Shown here piece after piece: positions 16,432 to 24,574 of a DNA stretch of 64,000 nt; the stretch's first letter is position 1; every line of letters begins with the position of its first letter. This stretch comes from BAIKAL-G1 sp943370385. GTDB lineage: Bacteria; Cyanobacteriota; Cyanobacteriia; PCC-6307; Cyanobiaceae. The notes beneath the pieces were generated by a model. The model saw only the letters and a program-made list of their open reading frames with translations. It did no database searches and was not told the DNA's origin. The stretch spans positions 1 through 64,000 of the forward strand of contig CALRQT020000008.1 in NCBI GenBank assembly GCA_943370385.1. The letters run 5' to 3'. The translations under genes and the position numbers were made by a program.

Positions 16432-17016
16432 TCATGGAAACAACTCGCCTGGGGCCAGCTCCGCCAACAGGGGCGCATCCCCATCCTTTGCGGAGACCTG
16501 GGGGCTGGTCCCGCCTAGGGCCGCCTGGGGCCAGGCAATCGCTAACTCCGGGTCATCCCAGCGGATCGCCCGCTCGCACTCCTTGCTCCAGTAGTCGCTG
16601 GTTTTGTAGAGCACCTCGGCCTGGTCGCTCAGGGTGAGAAAGCCATGGGCGAAGCCCTGAGGCACCCAGAGTTGGTGATGGGTTGCAGCGCTCAACCGGG
16701 TGCCAACCCAGTGGCGGAAGGTGGGCGAACTGCGGCGCAGATCCACCGCCACATCAAAGATCTCCCCCAGAACGCAGCGCACCAACTTGCCCTGGGGCTG
16801 GGGTGGCAGCTGGTAATGCAAGCCGCGCAGCACGCCCTGGGCCGAGCGCGAATGGTTGTCCTGCACGAAGGCCACGGGGCCGGCCAGGGCCTCAAACGTG
16901 CGCTGGTTCCAGCTCTCGAAGAAAAAGCCGCGCCCATCGCCAAAAACCCTGGGGGTGAGCAACAAGGGCCCCTCCAGGGCCACGCCGCCATTGCCAATCA
17001 GTTGGTCAGCCTGCAT
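16432..17016 (-). CDS. rfbC: dTDP-4-dehydrorhamnose 3,5-epimerase
   Basis: RfbC (RmlC) epimerises C3 and C5 of the keto sugar. This is a 194-residue cupin with VFGDGRGFFFESWNQRTFE, DNHSRSAQGVLRGLHYQLPP (catalytic His in RGLHYQ), GEIFDVAVDLRRSSPTF and VPQGFAHGFLTLSD. The C-terminal TSDYWSKECERAIRWDDPELAI is also typical. The start ATG at 17016 overlaps the rfbA 3' end by 11 bases, so translation is coupled. Confidence 0.96.
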   Translation of the reverse strand: MQADQLIGNGGVALEGPLLLTPRVFGDGRGFFFESWNQRTFEALAGPVAFVQDNHSRSAQGVLRGLHYQLPPQPQGKLVRCVLGEIFDVAVDLRRSSPTFRHWVGTRLSAATHHQLWVPQGFAHGFLTLSDQAEVLYKTSDYWSKECERAIRWDDPELAIAWPQAALGGTSPQVSAKDGDAPLLAELAPGELFP

Positions 17017-17956
17017 GGCGTCCTCCCAGGCTGGCCTGCAGCAGGCTGTGGTCGCTGTTGCTCTCCTCCAACAACTTCAACAGGTAATCGCCGTAGCCGC
17101 TCTTGCGCAGGGGAGCCGCCAGCTGCTCCAGCTGGTTGGCGCTGATCCAGCCCTGGCGCCAGGCCACCTCCTCGGGGCAGCCCACCTTGAGGCCCTGGCG
17201 ATGTTCGAGGGTGCGGATGTAGCTGCCGGCCTCATGGAGGGAATCACAGGTGCCCGTATCGAGCCAGGCCATGCCCCGACCCATCAGCTCCACCTTGAGC
17301 AGGCCCTCGGCCAGGTACATGGCGTTGAGGTCGGTGATCTCCAGTTCACCCCGGGCCGACGGGCGCACCTGGCGGGCCCGCTCCACCACCGAGTCGTCAT
17401 AGAAATACAGACCGGTCACGGCATAGCGGCTGCGGGGCTTGGCCGGCTTCTCCTCCAGGCTCAGCACCCGACCATCGGCGGCAAATTCCACCACGCCGTA
17501 GCGCTCCGGATCGCGCACCGGATAGGCGAACACGGTGGCACCGGTAATCGCCGCGGAGGTAGCGCCTGCCACCCCACCGTTGCTGGCCTGCAGCTGGGGC
17601 ACCAGGTCGTGGCCATGGAACAGGTTGTCGCCCAACACCAGGGCCGCCGGCGAGCCGGCTAGAAACTCAGCACCGATCAAGAAGGCCTGGGCCAGGCCAT
17701 CGGGGCTGGGTTGAACCGCATAAACGATCTCCATGCCCCAGCGGCTGCCATCACCTAAGAGCCGTTCAAAGGCGGCCTGGTCCTGGGGGGTGGTGATGAT
17801 CAGCACCTCCCGAATCCCCGCCAGCATCAACGTGGTGAGCGGGTAATAGACCATCGGCTTATCAAAAACCGGCAGCAGCTGCTTGCTCACCGCCTGGGTG
17901 ATCGGATGCAGGCGCGTGCCGCTGCCGCCGGCCAGGATGATGCCCTTGCAGCCCAT
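17006..17956 (-). CDS. rfbA: Glucose-1-phosphate thymidylyltransferase
   Basis: RfbA (RmlA) makes dTDP-glucose from glucose-1-phosphate and dTTP and commits sugar to the rhamnose pathway. The 316-residue protein opens GIILAGGSGTRLHPITQAVS, the nucleotide-binding signature. PVFDKPMVYYPL, GDNLFHGHDL and GELEITDLN follow, along with MAWLDTGTCDSLHEAG. It is the first rfb gene of the set, 22 bases downstream of ribH on the same strand. The product could feed the polysaccharide region at the right of the window. Confidence 0.96.
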   Translation of the reverse strand: MGCKGIILAGGSGTRLHPITQAVSKQLLPVFDKPMVYYPLTTLMLAGIREVLIITTPQDQAAFERLLGDGSRWGMEIVYAVQPSPDGLAQAFLIGAEFLAGSPAALVLGDNLFHGHDLVPQLQASNGGVAGATSAAITGATVFAYPVRDPERYGVVEFAADGRVLSLEEKPAKPRSRYAVTGLYFYDDSVVERARQVRPSARGELEITDLNAMYLAEGLLKVELMGRGMAWLDTGTCDSLHEAGSYIRTLEHRQGLKVGCPEEVAWRQGWISANQLEQLAAPLRKSGYGDYLLKLLEESNSDHSLLQASLGGRHAG

Positions 17957-17978
17957 GGGTCAGGTCCAGGCCATCGGT

Positions 17979-18458
17979 TCAGGCGGGCAGGGCCGCCATC
18001 AGGGATCCCATCTCGATCGCCTGCAGGCCGTAACCCCAGCCCAGGTTGGCCTTGATACCAGCCCGTTCCAGGGCCTGCTGCAGGGTGTCGGTGGTGAGCA
18101 CGCCGAAGATCACCGGCACGCCCGTGTCGCGGGCGACGGCGGCCACGCCCTTGCTCACCTCGTTGACCACCACATCGAAATGGGGCGTGTCACCACGGAT
18201 CACGGCCCCCAAGGTGATCACCACCTGGTAGCGGCCGCTGGCCGCCAGCCGCTGGGCCACCAGGGGAATTTCAAAGCAACCGGGCACCCAGGCCACATCC
18301 AGCTGGCTGCTGGTGGGGCCCACGTCAATGCCGTGGCGGGTGAGCGCATCGAGGCAACCGCTCAACAGCTTGCCCGTCACCAAATCATTAAATCGGGCCA
18401 CCACGATGGCGACCCGCAGGCTGCTAGCAGCGGTGAAGAACCCTTCAAAGACCGTCAA
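17979..18458 (-). CDS. ribH: 6,7-dimethyl-8-ribityllumazine synthase
   Basis: RibH condenses 5-amino-6-ribitylaminouracil with dihydroxybutanone phosphate in riboflavin synthesis and assembles into capsids or pentamers. The 159-residue protein has VARFNDLVTGKLL, VPGCFEIPLVAQRLA, TLGAVIRGDTPHFDVV (with the catalytic His) and PVIFGVLTTDTLQQALERAG. It lies between psbZ and rfbA on the same strand with short gaps of about 22 bases, so the three may share a transcript. ATG at 18458 fits the family start. Confidence 0.96.
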   Translation of the reverse strand: MTVFEGFFTAASSLRVAIVVARFNDLVTGKLLSGCLDALTRHGIDVGPTSSQLDVAWVPGCFEIPLVAQRLAASGRYQVVITLGAVIRGDTPHFDVVVNEVSKGVAAVARDTGVPVIFGVLTTDTLQQALERAGIKANLGWGYGLQAIEMGSLMAALPA

Positions 18459-18480
18459 GCGCCTGCACTCGCGAGGGGGA

Positions 18481-18669
18481 TCAGACTACGAAGAAGCTGA
18501 CGCCCCAGTTGAGCAGCACCAGCCCGACCCAGGCAAGACCGCCCAAGAGGATCAGGCGGTTGGAGCGGCCGCTGTCTTCGTTGCTGGCGTAGAGCACGGG
18601 CACAGCCACGATCAGCGCAAACGACATCACCACCAGGGCCAAAACGGTGAGGGTGTTGAGGATCTGCAT
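18481..18669 (-). CDS. psbZ: Photosystem II protein PsbZ (Ycf9)
   Basis: This 62-residue protein has two membrane helices, ILNTLTVLALVVMSFALIVA and LILLGGLAWVGLVLLNWGV, joined by the loop YASNEDSGRSNR. The size and sequence are those of PsbZ, a small subunit at the edge of photosystem II that stabilises its contact with CP43 and affects excess-light responses. The start is ATG at 18669. The gene is head-to-head with mutS and is followed by ribH. It is the clearest marker of oxygenic photosynthesis in the window. Confidence 0.95.
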   Translation of the reverse strand: MQILNTLTVLALVVMSFALIVAVPVLYASNEDSGRSNRLILLGGLAWVGLVLLNWGVSFFVV

Positions 18670-18860
18670 GGATCAGCGTCGGGGTTGGCCGGCCCGCTGG
18701 CCAGGGCCCGCGTCGGTCAGTGGGCGGATTCTCCCACGCCGCTCCGGCCCCTCGGGACAGCGCTGGCTGGTTCCTTCACAAGTTGTCGGGAGTGGGGCGC
18801 AGTGCCCACCGGGCAGCCCAGCCAGCCCTCCTACGATCAGGCCCCCTGCCCCCAGGATCC

Positions 18861-21746
18861 GTGGCTGCGGAAGCCCCCCAGCAGCTTTCGCTCGTGGCCG
18901 ATACCGGTTTGTCCGAAACAGCCCTGCAGGGCAATCTTTTTGGTGCGCCCGAGGAGCCCAAAACCGCGGCCCATACAGCCCGCCCCGAGGCCCTGGCCGA
19001 TCCCGGCGAGCTCGACGACGCCGCCCTGGAGGCCGATGCCAGCAGCCGGCCCCGACGGCGCCACAGCAAAACCGGGGCGGCTGAGCCGGATCTGAGCGCT
19101 CCGGACCCGACGGAACTAGCCCCAGCCGGTCTTGCCGCAACGGATCCAGATCCCAGGGCTCCCAGACCCAAGGATCCCGACAGCGCCGAATCCGCCGGCC
19201 TCGCCAACGAAGCCGAGCCCCCCACCGCCGCGGCCCCCGAGTCCGACCTGCCGCCCTGGCACCACCACTCCCTGGTGGATCCGCAGCAACTGCCGCCGAT
19301 GCTGCGCCACTACGTGGAGCTCAAGGCCGCCCATCCCGAGCGGCTGCTGCTCTACCGCCTCGGCGATTTTTTCGAATGCTTCTTTGAGGACGCGATCACG
19401 CTCTCCCAGCTGTTGGAGCTCACCCTCACGGGCAAGGAGGCGGGCAAGGCCCACGGGCGGGTGCCGATGGCGGGCATTCCCCACCATGCGGCCGAGCGCT
19501 ACTGCGGCGACCTGGTGCGCCGCGGGTTGTGTGTGGCCCTCTGCGACCAGCTGGAAGCCACCGCCGCCAAGGGGGCCCTGCTCAAGCGCGACATCACCCG
19601 GGTACTCACCCCCGGCACGGTGATTGAAGAGGGGATGCTGGCGGCGCGGCGCAACAACTGGCTTTGTGGCGTGGTGGTCGTAGGCAGCCGTTGGGGCCTG
19701 GCGGTGGCGGACGTGAGCACCGGCGAATTCCGGGTGATGGAGCGCCAGGGCAGCGACCAGCTGCACCAGGAGCTGCTGCAACTGGACGCCGCCGAAGTGG
19801 TCTGGCCCGGCGAGGGGAACCGCCCCGGCTGGTGTCCCGAAAGCCTGCGGCTGACGCCCTCGGCCCTCACCCCCTTCGCCGCGCCTGAGGCCAGATCCAG
19901 GCTGCTCAAGCGCTTCAAGCTGGCCAGCCTGGCGGGCCTGGGCCTGGCCGACCTGCCCCTGGGCCAGCGGGCCGCCGGCGGGCTGTTGCGCTATCTCGAC
20001 GACACCCAACCGGGCGCCGCCATCCCCCTGGACCTGCCCACCACTTGGCATGCGGGCGACCAGCTGGTGCTCGATGCCCAGACCCGCCGCAACCTGGAAC
20101 TGACCCGCACCCAGCTGGGCGGGGGCGTGCAGGGGTCGCTGCTGTGGGCCCTGGATCGCACCGTCACGGCCATGGGCGGCCGCTGCCTGCGCCGCTGGAT
20201 CGAAGCGCCCCTGGTCGATCGGGCCGCCATCGGCGCCCGCCAGGAGGGGGTGAGCGAACTGGTGGGCCAGCGCCCCCTGCGCCAGGCCCTGCGCCGGCTG
20301 CTGCGGCCCATGGGCGACCTGGAGCGGCTTGCCGGCCGGGCCGGGGCCGGCAGCGCCTCCGCCCGGGACCTGGTGGCCCTGGCCGATGGGCTCGAACGGC
20401 TCCCCCAGCTGGCCTCCCTACTGGCCCAGGCCAGCAGTCCACCCCTGGTGGCCCTGGCCCGGCCCTGGCCCGACCTGGCCGAGCTGGCGGCCCTGGTGCG
20501 CCACAGCCTGGTGGACACGCCGCCCCTGGCCCTCACCGAGGGCGGCCTGATCCACGACGGCGTCGACAGCCGCCTCGATGGCCTGCGCAACCAACTCGAT
20601 GACCAGGACGCCTGGCTGGCCGAGCAGGAGGCCAGCGAGCGCCGCGCCAGCGGCATCGCCAGCCTGCGCCTGCAGTACCACCGCACCTTTGGCTACTTCC
20701 TCTCGGTGAGCCGGGCCAAGGCCGGGGCCGTTCCGGACCACTGGATCCGCCGCCAGACCCTGGCCAACGAGGAGCGCTTCGTCACCCCCGAGCTCAAGGG
20801 CCGCGAAGGCCGGATCCTGCAGCTCAAGGCCCGCGCCGCCCAGCGGGAATTCGAGCTGTTCAGCGAGCTGCGCAGCCAGGTGGGCGCCGAGGCCACGCCG
20901 ATCCGGGCCGCGGCCCGGCTGGTGGCTGATCTCGATGCCCTCGCCTCCCTGGCCGAGGTGGCCGCCACCGGCGGCTATTGCCGGCCCGAGATCACGGCCG
21001 GGCGCGAGCTGCTGATCGAAGCCGGCCGCCATCCGGTGGTGGAACAACTGCTGGTTGAAAGCCCCTTCACCGCCAATGGCATTGCCCTGGGCGGCGGCCC
21101 GGCGCCCATCGGCCGCCCAGACCAGGACGGCAGCCCCCCGGACCTGCTCGTGCTCACGGGCCCCAATGCCAGTGGCAAGAGCTGCTACCTGCGCCAAACG
21201 GGGCTGCTGCAACTGATGGCCCAGATGGGCAGCTGGATTCCGGCCCGCTCCGCCCAACTCGGCCTCGCCGATCGCATCTTCACCCGCGTCGGTGCCGGCG
21301 ACGACCTGGCCAGCGGCCAGTCCACCTTCATGGTGGAGATGGCCGAAACGGCCAACATCCTGCACCACGCCAGCAGCAGCTCCCTGGTGCTGCTCGATGA
21401 GATCGGCCGCGGCACGGCCACCTTCGATGGCCTCTCAATTGCCTGGGCCGTGGCCGAACACCTGGCCGTTGAGATCCAGGCCCGCAGTGTGTTTGCCACC
21501 CACTACCACGAACTCAATGAATTAGCGGAGCTGCATTCCAACGTGGCCAACGTGCAGGTGCTGGTGAAGGAAACGGGCGACGACCTGCTGTTCCTGCACC
21601 GGGTCGTGGCCGGGGGCGCCAGCCGCAGCTACGGCATCGAAGCCGCCCGCCTGGCCGGGGTGCCGGCGGCAGTCGTGCTGCGGGCCCGCCAGGTGCTGGG
21701 ACGGATCGAGGCCAACAGCCATGTGGCGGTGGGGCTGCAGCCCTAA
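18861..21746 (+). CDS. mutS: DNA mismatch repair protein MutS
   Basis: MutS recognises mismatches and starts repair. After a low-complexity leader of about 130 residues, domain I begins at PPMLRHYVELKAAHPERLLL and contains the mismatch-binding RLGDFFECFFEDA motif. The ATPase domain has LTGPNASGKSCYLRQ (Walker A), SGQSTFMVEMAETANIL and SLVLLDEIGRGTATFDGLSI (Walker B), then ATHYHEL. The start is uncertain. I chose GTG at 18861, giving about 961 residues; an earlier GTG at 18720 would extend it into the psbZ leader. Confidence 0.95.
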   Translation: MAAEAPQQLSLVADTGLSETALQGNLFGAPEEPKTAAHTARPEALADPGELDDAALEADASSRPRRRHSKTGAAEPDLSAPDPTELAPAGLAATDPDPRAPRPKDPDSAESAGLANEAEPPTAAAPESDLPPWHHHSLVDPQQLPPMLRHYVELKAAHPERLLLYRLGDFFECFFEDAITLSQLLELTLTGKEAGKAHGRVPMAGIPHHAAERYCGDLVRRGLCVALCDQLEATAAKGALLKRDITRVLTPGTVIEEGMLAARRNNWLCGVVVVGSRWGLAVADVSTGEFRVMERQGSDQLHQELLQLDAAEVVWPGEGNRPGWCPESLRLTPSALTPFAAPEARSRLLKRFKLASLAGLGLADLPLGQRAAGGLLRYLDDTQPGAAIPLDLPTTWHAGDQLVLDAQTRRNLELTRTQLGGGVQGSLLWALDRTVTAMGGRCLRRWIEAPLVDRAAIGARQEGVSELVGQRPLRQALRRLLRPMGDLERLAGRAGAGSASARDLVALADGLERLPQLASLLAQASSPPLVALARPWPDLAELAALVRHSLVDTPPLALTEGGLIHDGVDSRLDGLRNQLDDQDAWLAEQEASERRASGIASLRLQYHRTFGYFLSVSRAKAGAVPDHWIRRQTLANEERFVTPELKGREGRILQLKARAAQREFELFSELRSQVGAEATPIRAAARLVADLDALASLAEVAATGGYCRPEITAGRELLIEAGRHPVVEQLLVESPFTANGIALGGGPAPIGRPDQDGSPPDLLVLTGPNASGKSCYLRQTGLLQLMAQMGSWIPARSAQLGLADRIFTRVGAGDDLASGQSTFMVEMAETANILHHASSSSLVLLDEIGRGTATFDGLSIAWAVAEHLAVEIQARSVFATHYHELNELAELHSNVANVQVLVKETGDDLLFLHRVVAGGASRSYGIEAARLAGVPAAVVLRARQVLGRIEANSHVAVGLQP

Positions 21747-21788
21747 GTCGTCGTCCGGTCCATCGCAGCACGCTGGATGCAGTGCTTT

Positions 21789-22142
21789 TCAGCGTCTGAT
21801 GATCAGCGCTGTGAGGCTCAACTCAATCAGCCGATGGGTTTGAAACAGCACTTTCAGCTCCGGTAGCACCCGTTGGAAAAGGGCAAATAACTCCTTGTTA
21901 CTGATGTTGCCAGTGGCAATAACCAGGAGCTTGCGTGGAGACTCTCTGAGAAAATGACTCTGGATGAAATCAGCATCCTTGCTGAACACCACACGACCAT
22001 CCCGATCAGCGCTGGCGCTGATCATTGCATCGGAGCTGCGGTTGCCGTCTGGGAGATCAAAGGTATGCAGGGTATCGAATCCCTGATCCCGCAAGGGCCT
22101 AGCCAAGGAGCGAGGCAGCTGGGCATCCAGCAGGATTTTCAT
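21789..22142 (-). CDS. DUF5615 PIN-like protein (putative toxin)
   Basis: This 117-residue protein matches the Mut7-C/PIN-like DUF5615 group. Acidic residues that would bind metal are D6 (MKILLDAQLP), D38 (SSDAMI) and the D56/D58 pair in FSKDADF. PIN-like proteins of this group are thought to be RNases in toxin-antitoxin pairs. The gene overlaps the upstream DUF433 gene by 4 bases (ATGA), the usual antitoxin-toxin layout. Whether it is toxic has not been shown by the sequence. Confidence 0.8.
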   Translation of the reverse strand: MKILLDAQLPRSLARPLRDQGFDTLHTFDLPDGNRSSDAMISASADRDGRVVFSKDADFIQSHFLRESPRKLLVIATGNISNKELFALFQRVLPELKVLFQTHRLIELSLTALIIRR

Positions 22143-22372
22143 GCTGCCAGCAGTTCCACCCGCTGAACTCGGGCTAACTGGGCGGCATATTGAAGGACGG
22201 CGGTGATATCTGCGGCTTCCAAATCGGAATAGTCAGCAAGGATCTCCGCGGCAGTCATTCCCGAAGCGAGCAATTCCAGCACCATCTCCACGGGGTAGCG
22301 CAGGCCGCGAATCGTGGGCTTGCCGTGGCAGATCTCAGGCGCCATGGTGATGCGCTCAAGCTGGCTTTCCAT
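22139..22372 (-). CDS. DUF433 protein (putative antitoxin)
   Basis: This 77-residue protein has the DUF433 signature: ICHGKPTIRGLRYPVEMVLELLASGMTAAEIL, then DYSDLEAADITAVLQYA. The domain contains a helix-turn-helix and is a known partner of DUF5615 proteins. It precedes the PIN-like gene with a 4-base overlap. An 8-bp inverted repeat 40-67 bases upstream could be its operator. The pair looks intact and is inserted between mutS and cobH. Confidence 0.8.
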   Translation of the reverse strand: MESQLERITMAPEICHGKPTIRGLRYPVEMVLELLASGMTAAEILADYSDLEAADITAVLQYAAQLARVQRVELLAA

Positions 22373-22411
22373 GGCGCCTCCGCTGTTGGCTCACCCTAGG
22401 AGGAGCCAATC

Positions 22412-22439
22412 GATTCAGCTGTCATCGCTCTGCTGAATC
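22412..22439. promoter_or_regulatory. Inverted repeat upstream of the DUF433/DUF5615 pair
   Basis: GATTCAGC (22412-22419) and GCTGAATC (22432-22439) are perfect inverted arms separated by 12 bases. They lie upstream of the putative antitoxin start, where an autoregulatory operator would be expected. The repeat is also downstream of cobH, so a terminator role is possible, but no T-run follows. Confidence 0.35.
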
Positions 22440-22608
22440 CAACCTCACCTGAGCGCTCCGCCACCCACAAGTTGGCCCTCGCCAACACGGTCGGAGCATG
22501 CCCTCGATCCAAACCGGTCCAGCCACGATGGCCGGATCGGCATCGGTTCGCACTTAACAGGCCGAGCCGCAGGTGGGCCTGAACCAGGGCTAGATCCGGC
22601 AGGCGCCC

Positions 22609-23298
22609 TCACCGCGGCTGATCCAGCCAGGCCCGCCGCAGCAGGGCATTGGCCGCCGCGGCCACCAGGGCCGCCCCGCCCCGGCTGCCATCGAGCCGGA
22701 TCTGGGCCAGGCCGCTAGCCGCCAGATGGCGCTTGCTTTCGGCCACGCCGACAAAGCCCACGGGCATGCCGATCACCAGGGCCGGCGGCGGACCCTGCTG
22801 GGCCAGGTCCAGCAACTGCTCCAGGGCGGTGGGGGCGCTGCCGATCAGCACCACGGCACCGGGGTGGTGCTCGAGGGCTGCCGCCATGCCGAGGGCGGTG
22901 CGGGTGCCACCGACCGGAGCCCGCTGGGGCGCCCAATCGAGCACGCTCAACACCGGATTGGCGAAGGTGCGCCGGGCCATGGGCTGCACCGCCGCGGCCG
23001 CCATGGCCGTGTCGGTGAGGATCACGGCGCCGGCCGCTAGGGCGGCCATGCCCTGGGCGCAGGCCCCAGCAGACCAATGCAAATCAGTGGCGAGGCTGAG
23101 GTCGCCGCCGCTGTGGATCACCCGTTCAACCAGGTCCTGCTCGGCGGGATCGAAGTCGGTGGGCCCCAGCCAGCCGCGGATACGCCGCACGCTTTCGCTG
23201 AAGATCGGATGGTCGAAGGGTGCCGCACCCTGGCTCTCGCGGATGGTCTCGCGGAAGGTCTCGCCTGCGCCCACTCCACACCCTGAGACAGCCCACAA
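22609..23298 (-). CDS. cobH: Precorrin-8X / cobalt-precorrin-8 methylmutase
   Basis: CobH/CbiC moves a methyl group from C11 to C12 of the corrin ring in cobalamin synthesis. The motif series is typical: FDHPIFSESVRRI, VERVIHSGGDLSLATDLHWS with the catalytic histidine, GAVILTDTAMAAAAV, and near the end PPALVIGMPVGFVGVAESK, then GSRGGAALVAAAANAL. At up to 229 residues the size fits. The N terminus is uncertain: the TTG at 23298 and the GTG at 23274 are both possible. It is divergent from holA with about 40 bases between. Confidence 0.92.
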   Translation of the reverse strand: MWAVSGCGVGAGETFRETIRESQGAAPFDHPIFSESVRRIRGWLGPTDFDPAEQDLVERVIHSGGDLSLATDLHWSAGACAQGMAALAAGAVILTDTAMAAAAVQPMARRTFANPVLSVLDWAPQRAPVGGTRTALGMAAALEHHPGAVVLIGSAPTALEQLLDLAQQGPPPALVIGMPVGFVGVAESKRHLAASGLAQIRLDGSRGGAALVAAAANALLRRAWLDQPR

Positions 23299-23338
23299 TT
23301 GAGCTTACGAATGGGCTCCCGCAGCCAGGTGCGCGCCG

Positions 23339-24325
23339 ATGCCGATCCATCTCTTCTGGGGGGATGACGAAGCGGCCCGCAACCGGGCCGTGGATGCCCT
23401 GATCCAGCAGGTCTGCGACCCCAGCTGGCAGAGCATCAATCTCACCCGCCTTGATGGCAACGACCAGGGCCAGGCGGCCCAGGCCCTGGCCGAGGCCCGC
23501 ACGCCGCCCCTGGGGGCTGGCGACCGACTGGTGTTGCTGCAGCGCAGCCCCTTCTGTAACCAGTGCCCGGCCGAGCTGGCCAGCCAACTGGAGGCGGCCC
23601 TGGGCCAAATCCCCGACCACTGCCACCTGGTGCTGGTGAATGCCGCTAAGCCGGATGCGCGCCTGCGCACCACCAAGGCCCTTAAGGGCATGGCCGAGGA
23701 ACGCAGCTTCAACCTGCCGGCGGTCTGGGACGGGGCCGGCCAGGTGGAGCTGGTGAACCGCACGGCCCGGGAGATGGGGCTGGCCGTGGAACCGGCGGCA
23801 GCCGAGGCCCTGGCCGAGGCGATCGGCAGTGACAGCGCCCGCCTGGCCAGCGAACTGGAGAAGCTCTCGCTCTATGCCGGCACCGGCAAAGCCGGCGGCC
23901 CTGGCGCCCCGATCACGGCGGCGGCCGTGGCCGCCCTGATCGGCAGCCACGCCACCTCGAGCCTGCAGGTGGGCGATGCCCTGCTGGCCGGCCAGGGCGC
24001 CGAAGCGATCGCCCTGGTGGAGCAGCTGCTGGAGGTCAACGAGCCGGCCCTGCGGATCGTGGCGGCCTTGAGCAGCCAGATCCGGGGCTGGCTGTGGGTG
24101 AGCTTGCTCGATGCCCAGGGGGAACAGGACGTGGCCGTGATCGCCAAGGCAGCCGGCATCGGCAACCCCAAACGCATCTATGTCATGCGCAAACAGATCC
24201 GCGGCCGCCCACCGGGCCGATTCCTGAGCCTGCTGGGCCAGCTGCTGGAGGTGGAGGCGGCCCTGAAACGGGGCATGGACCCGGGCGATGCCTTCCGCGA
24301 TGGCTTTTTGCTGGCGGGACCCTGA
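23339..24325 (+). CDS. holA: DNA polymerase III delta subunit
   Basis: HolA (delta) opens the beta clamp ring as part of the clamp loader. The 328-residue protein begins MPIHLFWGDDEAARNRAVDAL, where HLFWGDDE corresponds to the FYG/GxD/E start of the family. The lid region GSDSARLASELEKLSLYAG and the C-terminal LLEVNEPALRIVAALSSQIRGWLWVSLL collar helices follow. The sequence diverges strongly from E. coli delta, as usual. Its partner dnaX lies 16 kb away in this window. Confidence 0.9.
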   Translation: MPIHLFWGDDEAARNRAVDALIQQVCDPSWQSINLTRLDGNDQGQAAQALAEARTPPLGAGDRLVLLQRSPFCNQCPAELASQLEAALGQIPDHCHLVLVNAAKPDARLRTTKALKGMAEERSFNLPAVWDGAGQVELVNRTAREMGLAVEPAAAEALAEAIGSDSARLASELEKLSLYAGTGKAGGPGAPITAAAVAALIGSHATSSLQVGDALLAGQGAEAIALVEQLLEVNEPALRIVAALSSQIRGWLWVSLLDAQGEQDVAVIAKAAGIGNPKRIYVMRKQIRGRPPGRFLSLLGQLLEVEAALKRGMDPGDAFRDGFLLAGP

Positions 24326-24375
24326 TTGGCGTCCTTGGCCGATCAACCACCAGGCCCGGATGGGCCAAGCCGGCC

Positions 24376-24504
24376 TTAAAAGGCGCCGTAACTCTTTTCT
24401 TCCACCAGCTGGGAGCCGCAAAGCTGGTTGATCTGGGCCTTGATCTGCTGGATCGTGAGCTTGTCGACCAACTCCGCCGCTGAGACGGGCACAAGCAGCT
24501 CCAT
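24376..24504 (-). CDS. Small ORF, 42 residues, unknown
   Basis: A 42-residue frame runs from ATG at 24504 to TAA at 24376 in the 249-base gap between holA and lysC, on the opposite strand. It reads MELLVPVSAAELVDKLTIQQ and ends in VEEKSYGAF. The composition is protein-like (Lys, Glu, Ile and Gln in a helical pattern) and unlike the Pro/Arg-rich shadow frames around it. An in-frame stop lies ten codons upstream and no other start is available. No clear ribosome binding site is seen. The opening resembles the start of DUF6165 proteins, but the frame is too short for that family. Confidence 0.4.
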   Translation of the reverse strand: MELLVPVSAAELVDKLTIQQIKAQINQLCGSQLVEEKSYGAF

Positions 24505-24574
24505 CGCCAGGCTCGATCCAGGGAGTCCGGCCTAGGGGCCGATAATCGGCCGATCACGCGCAGCAACACCGGGA

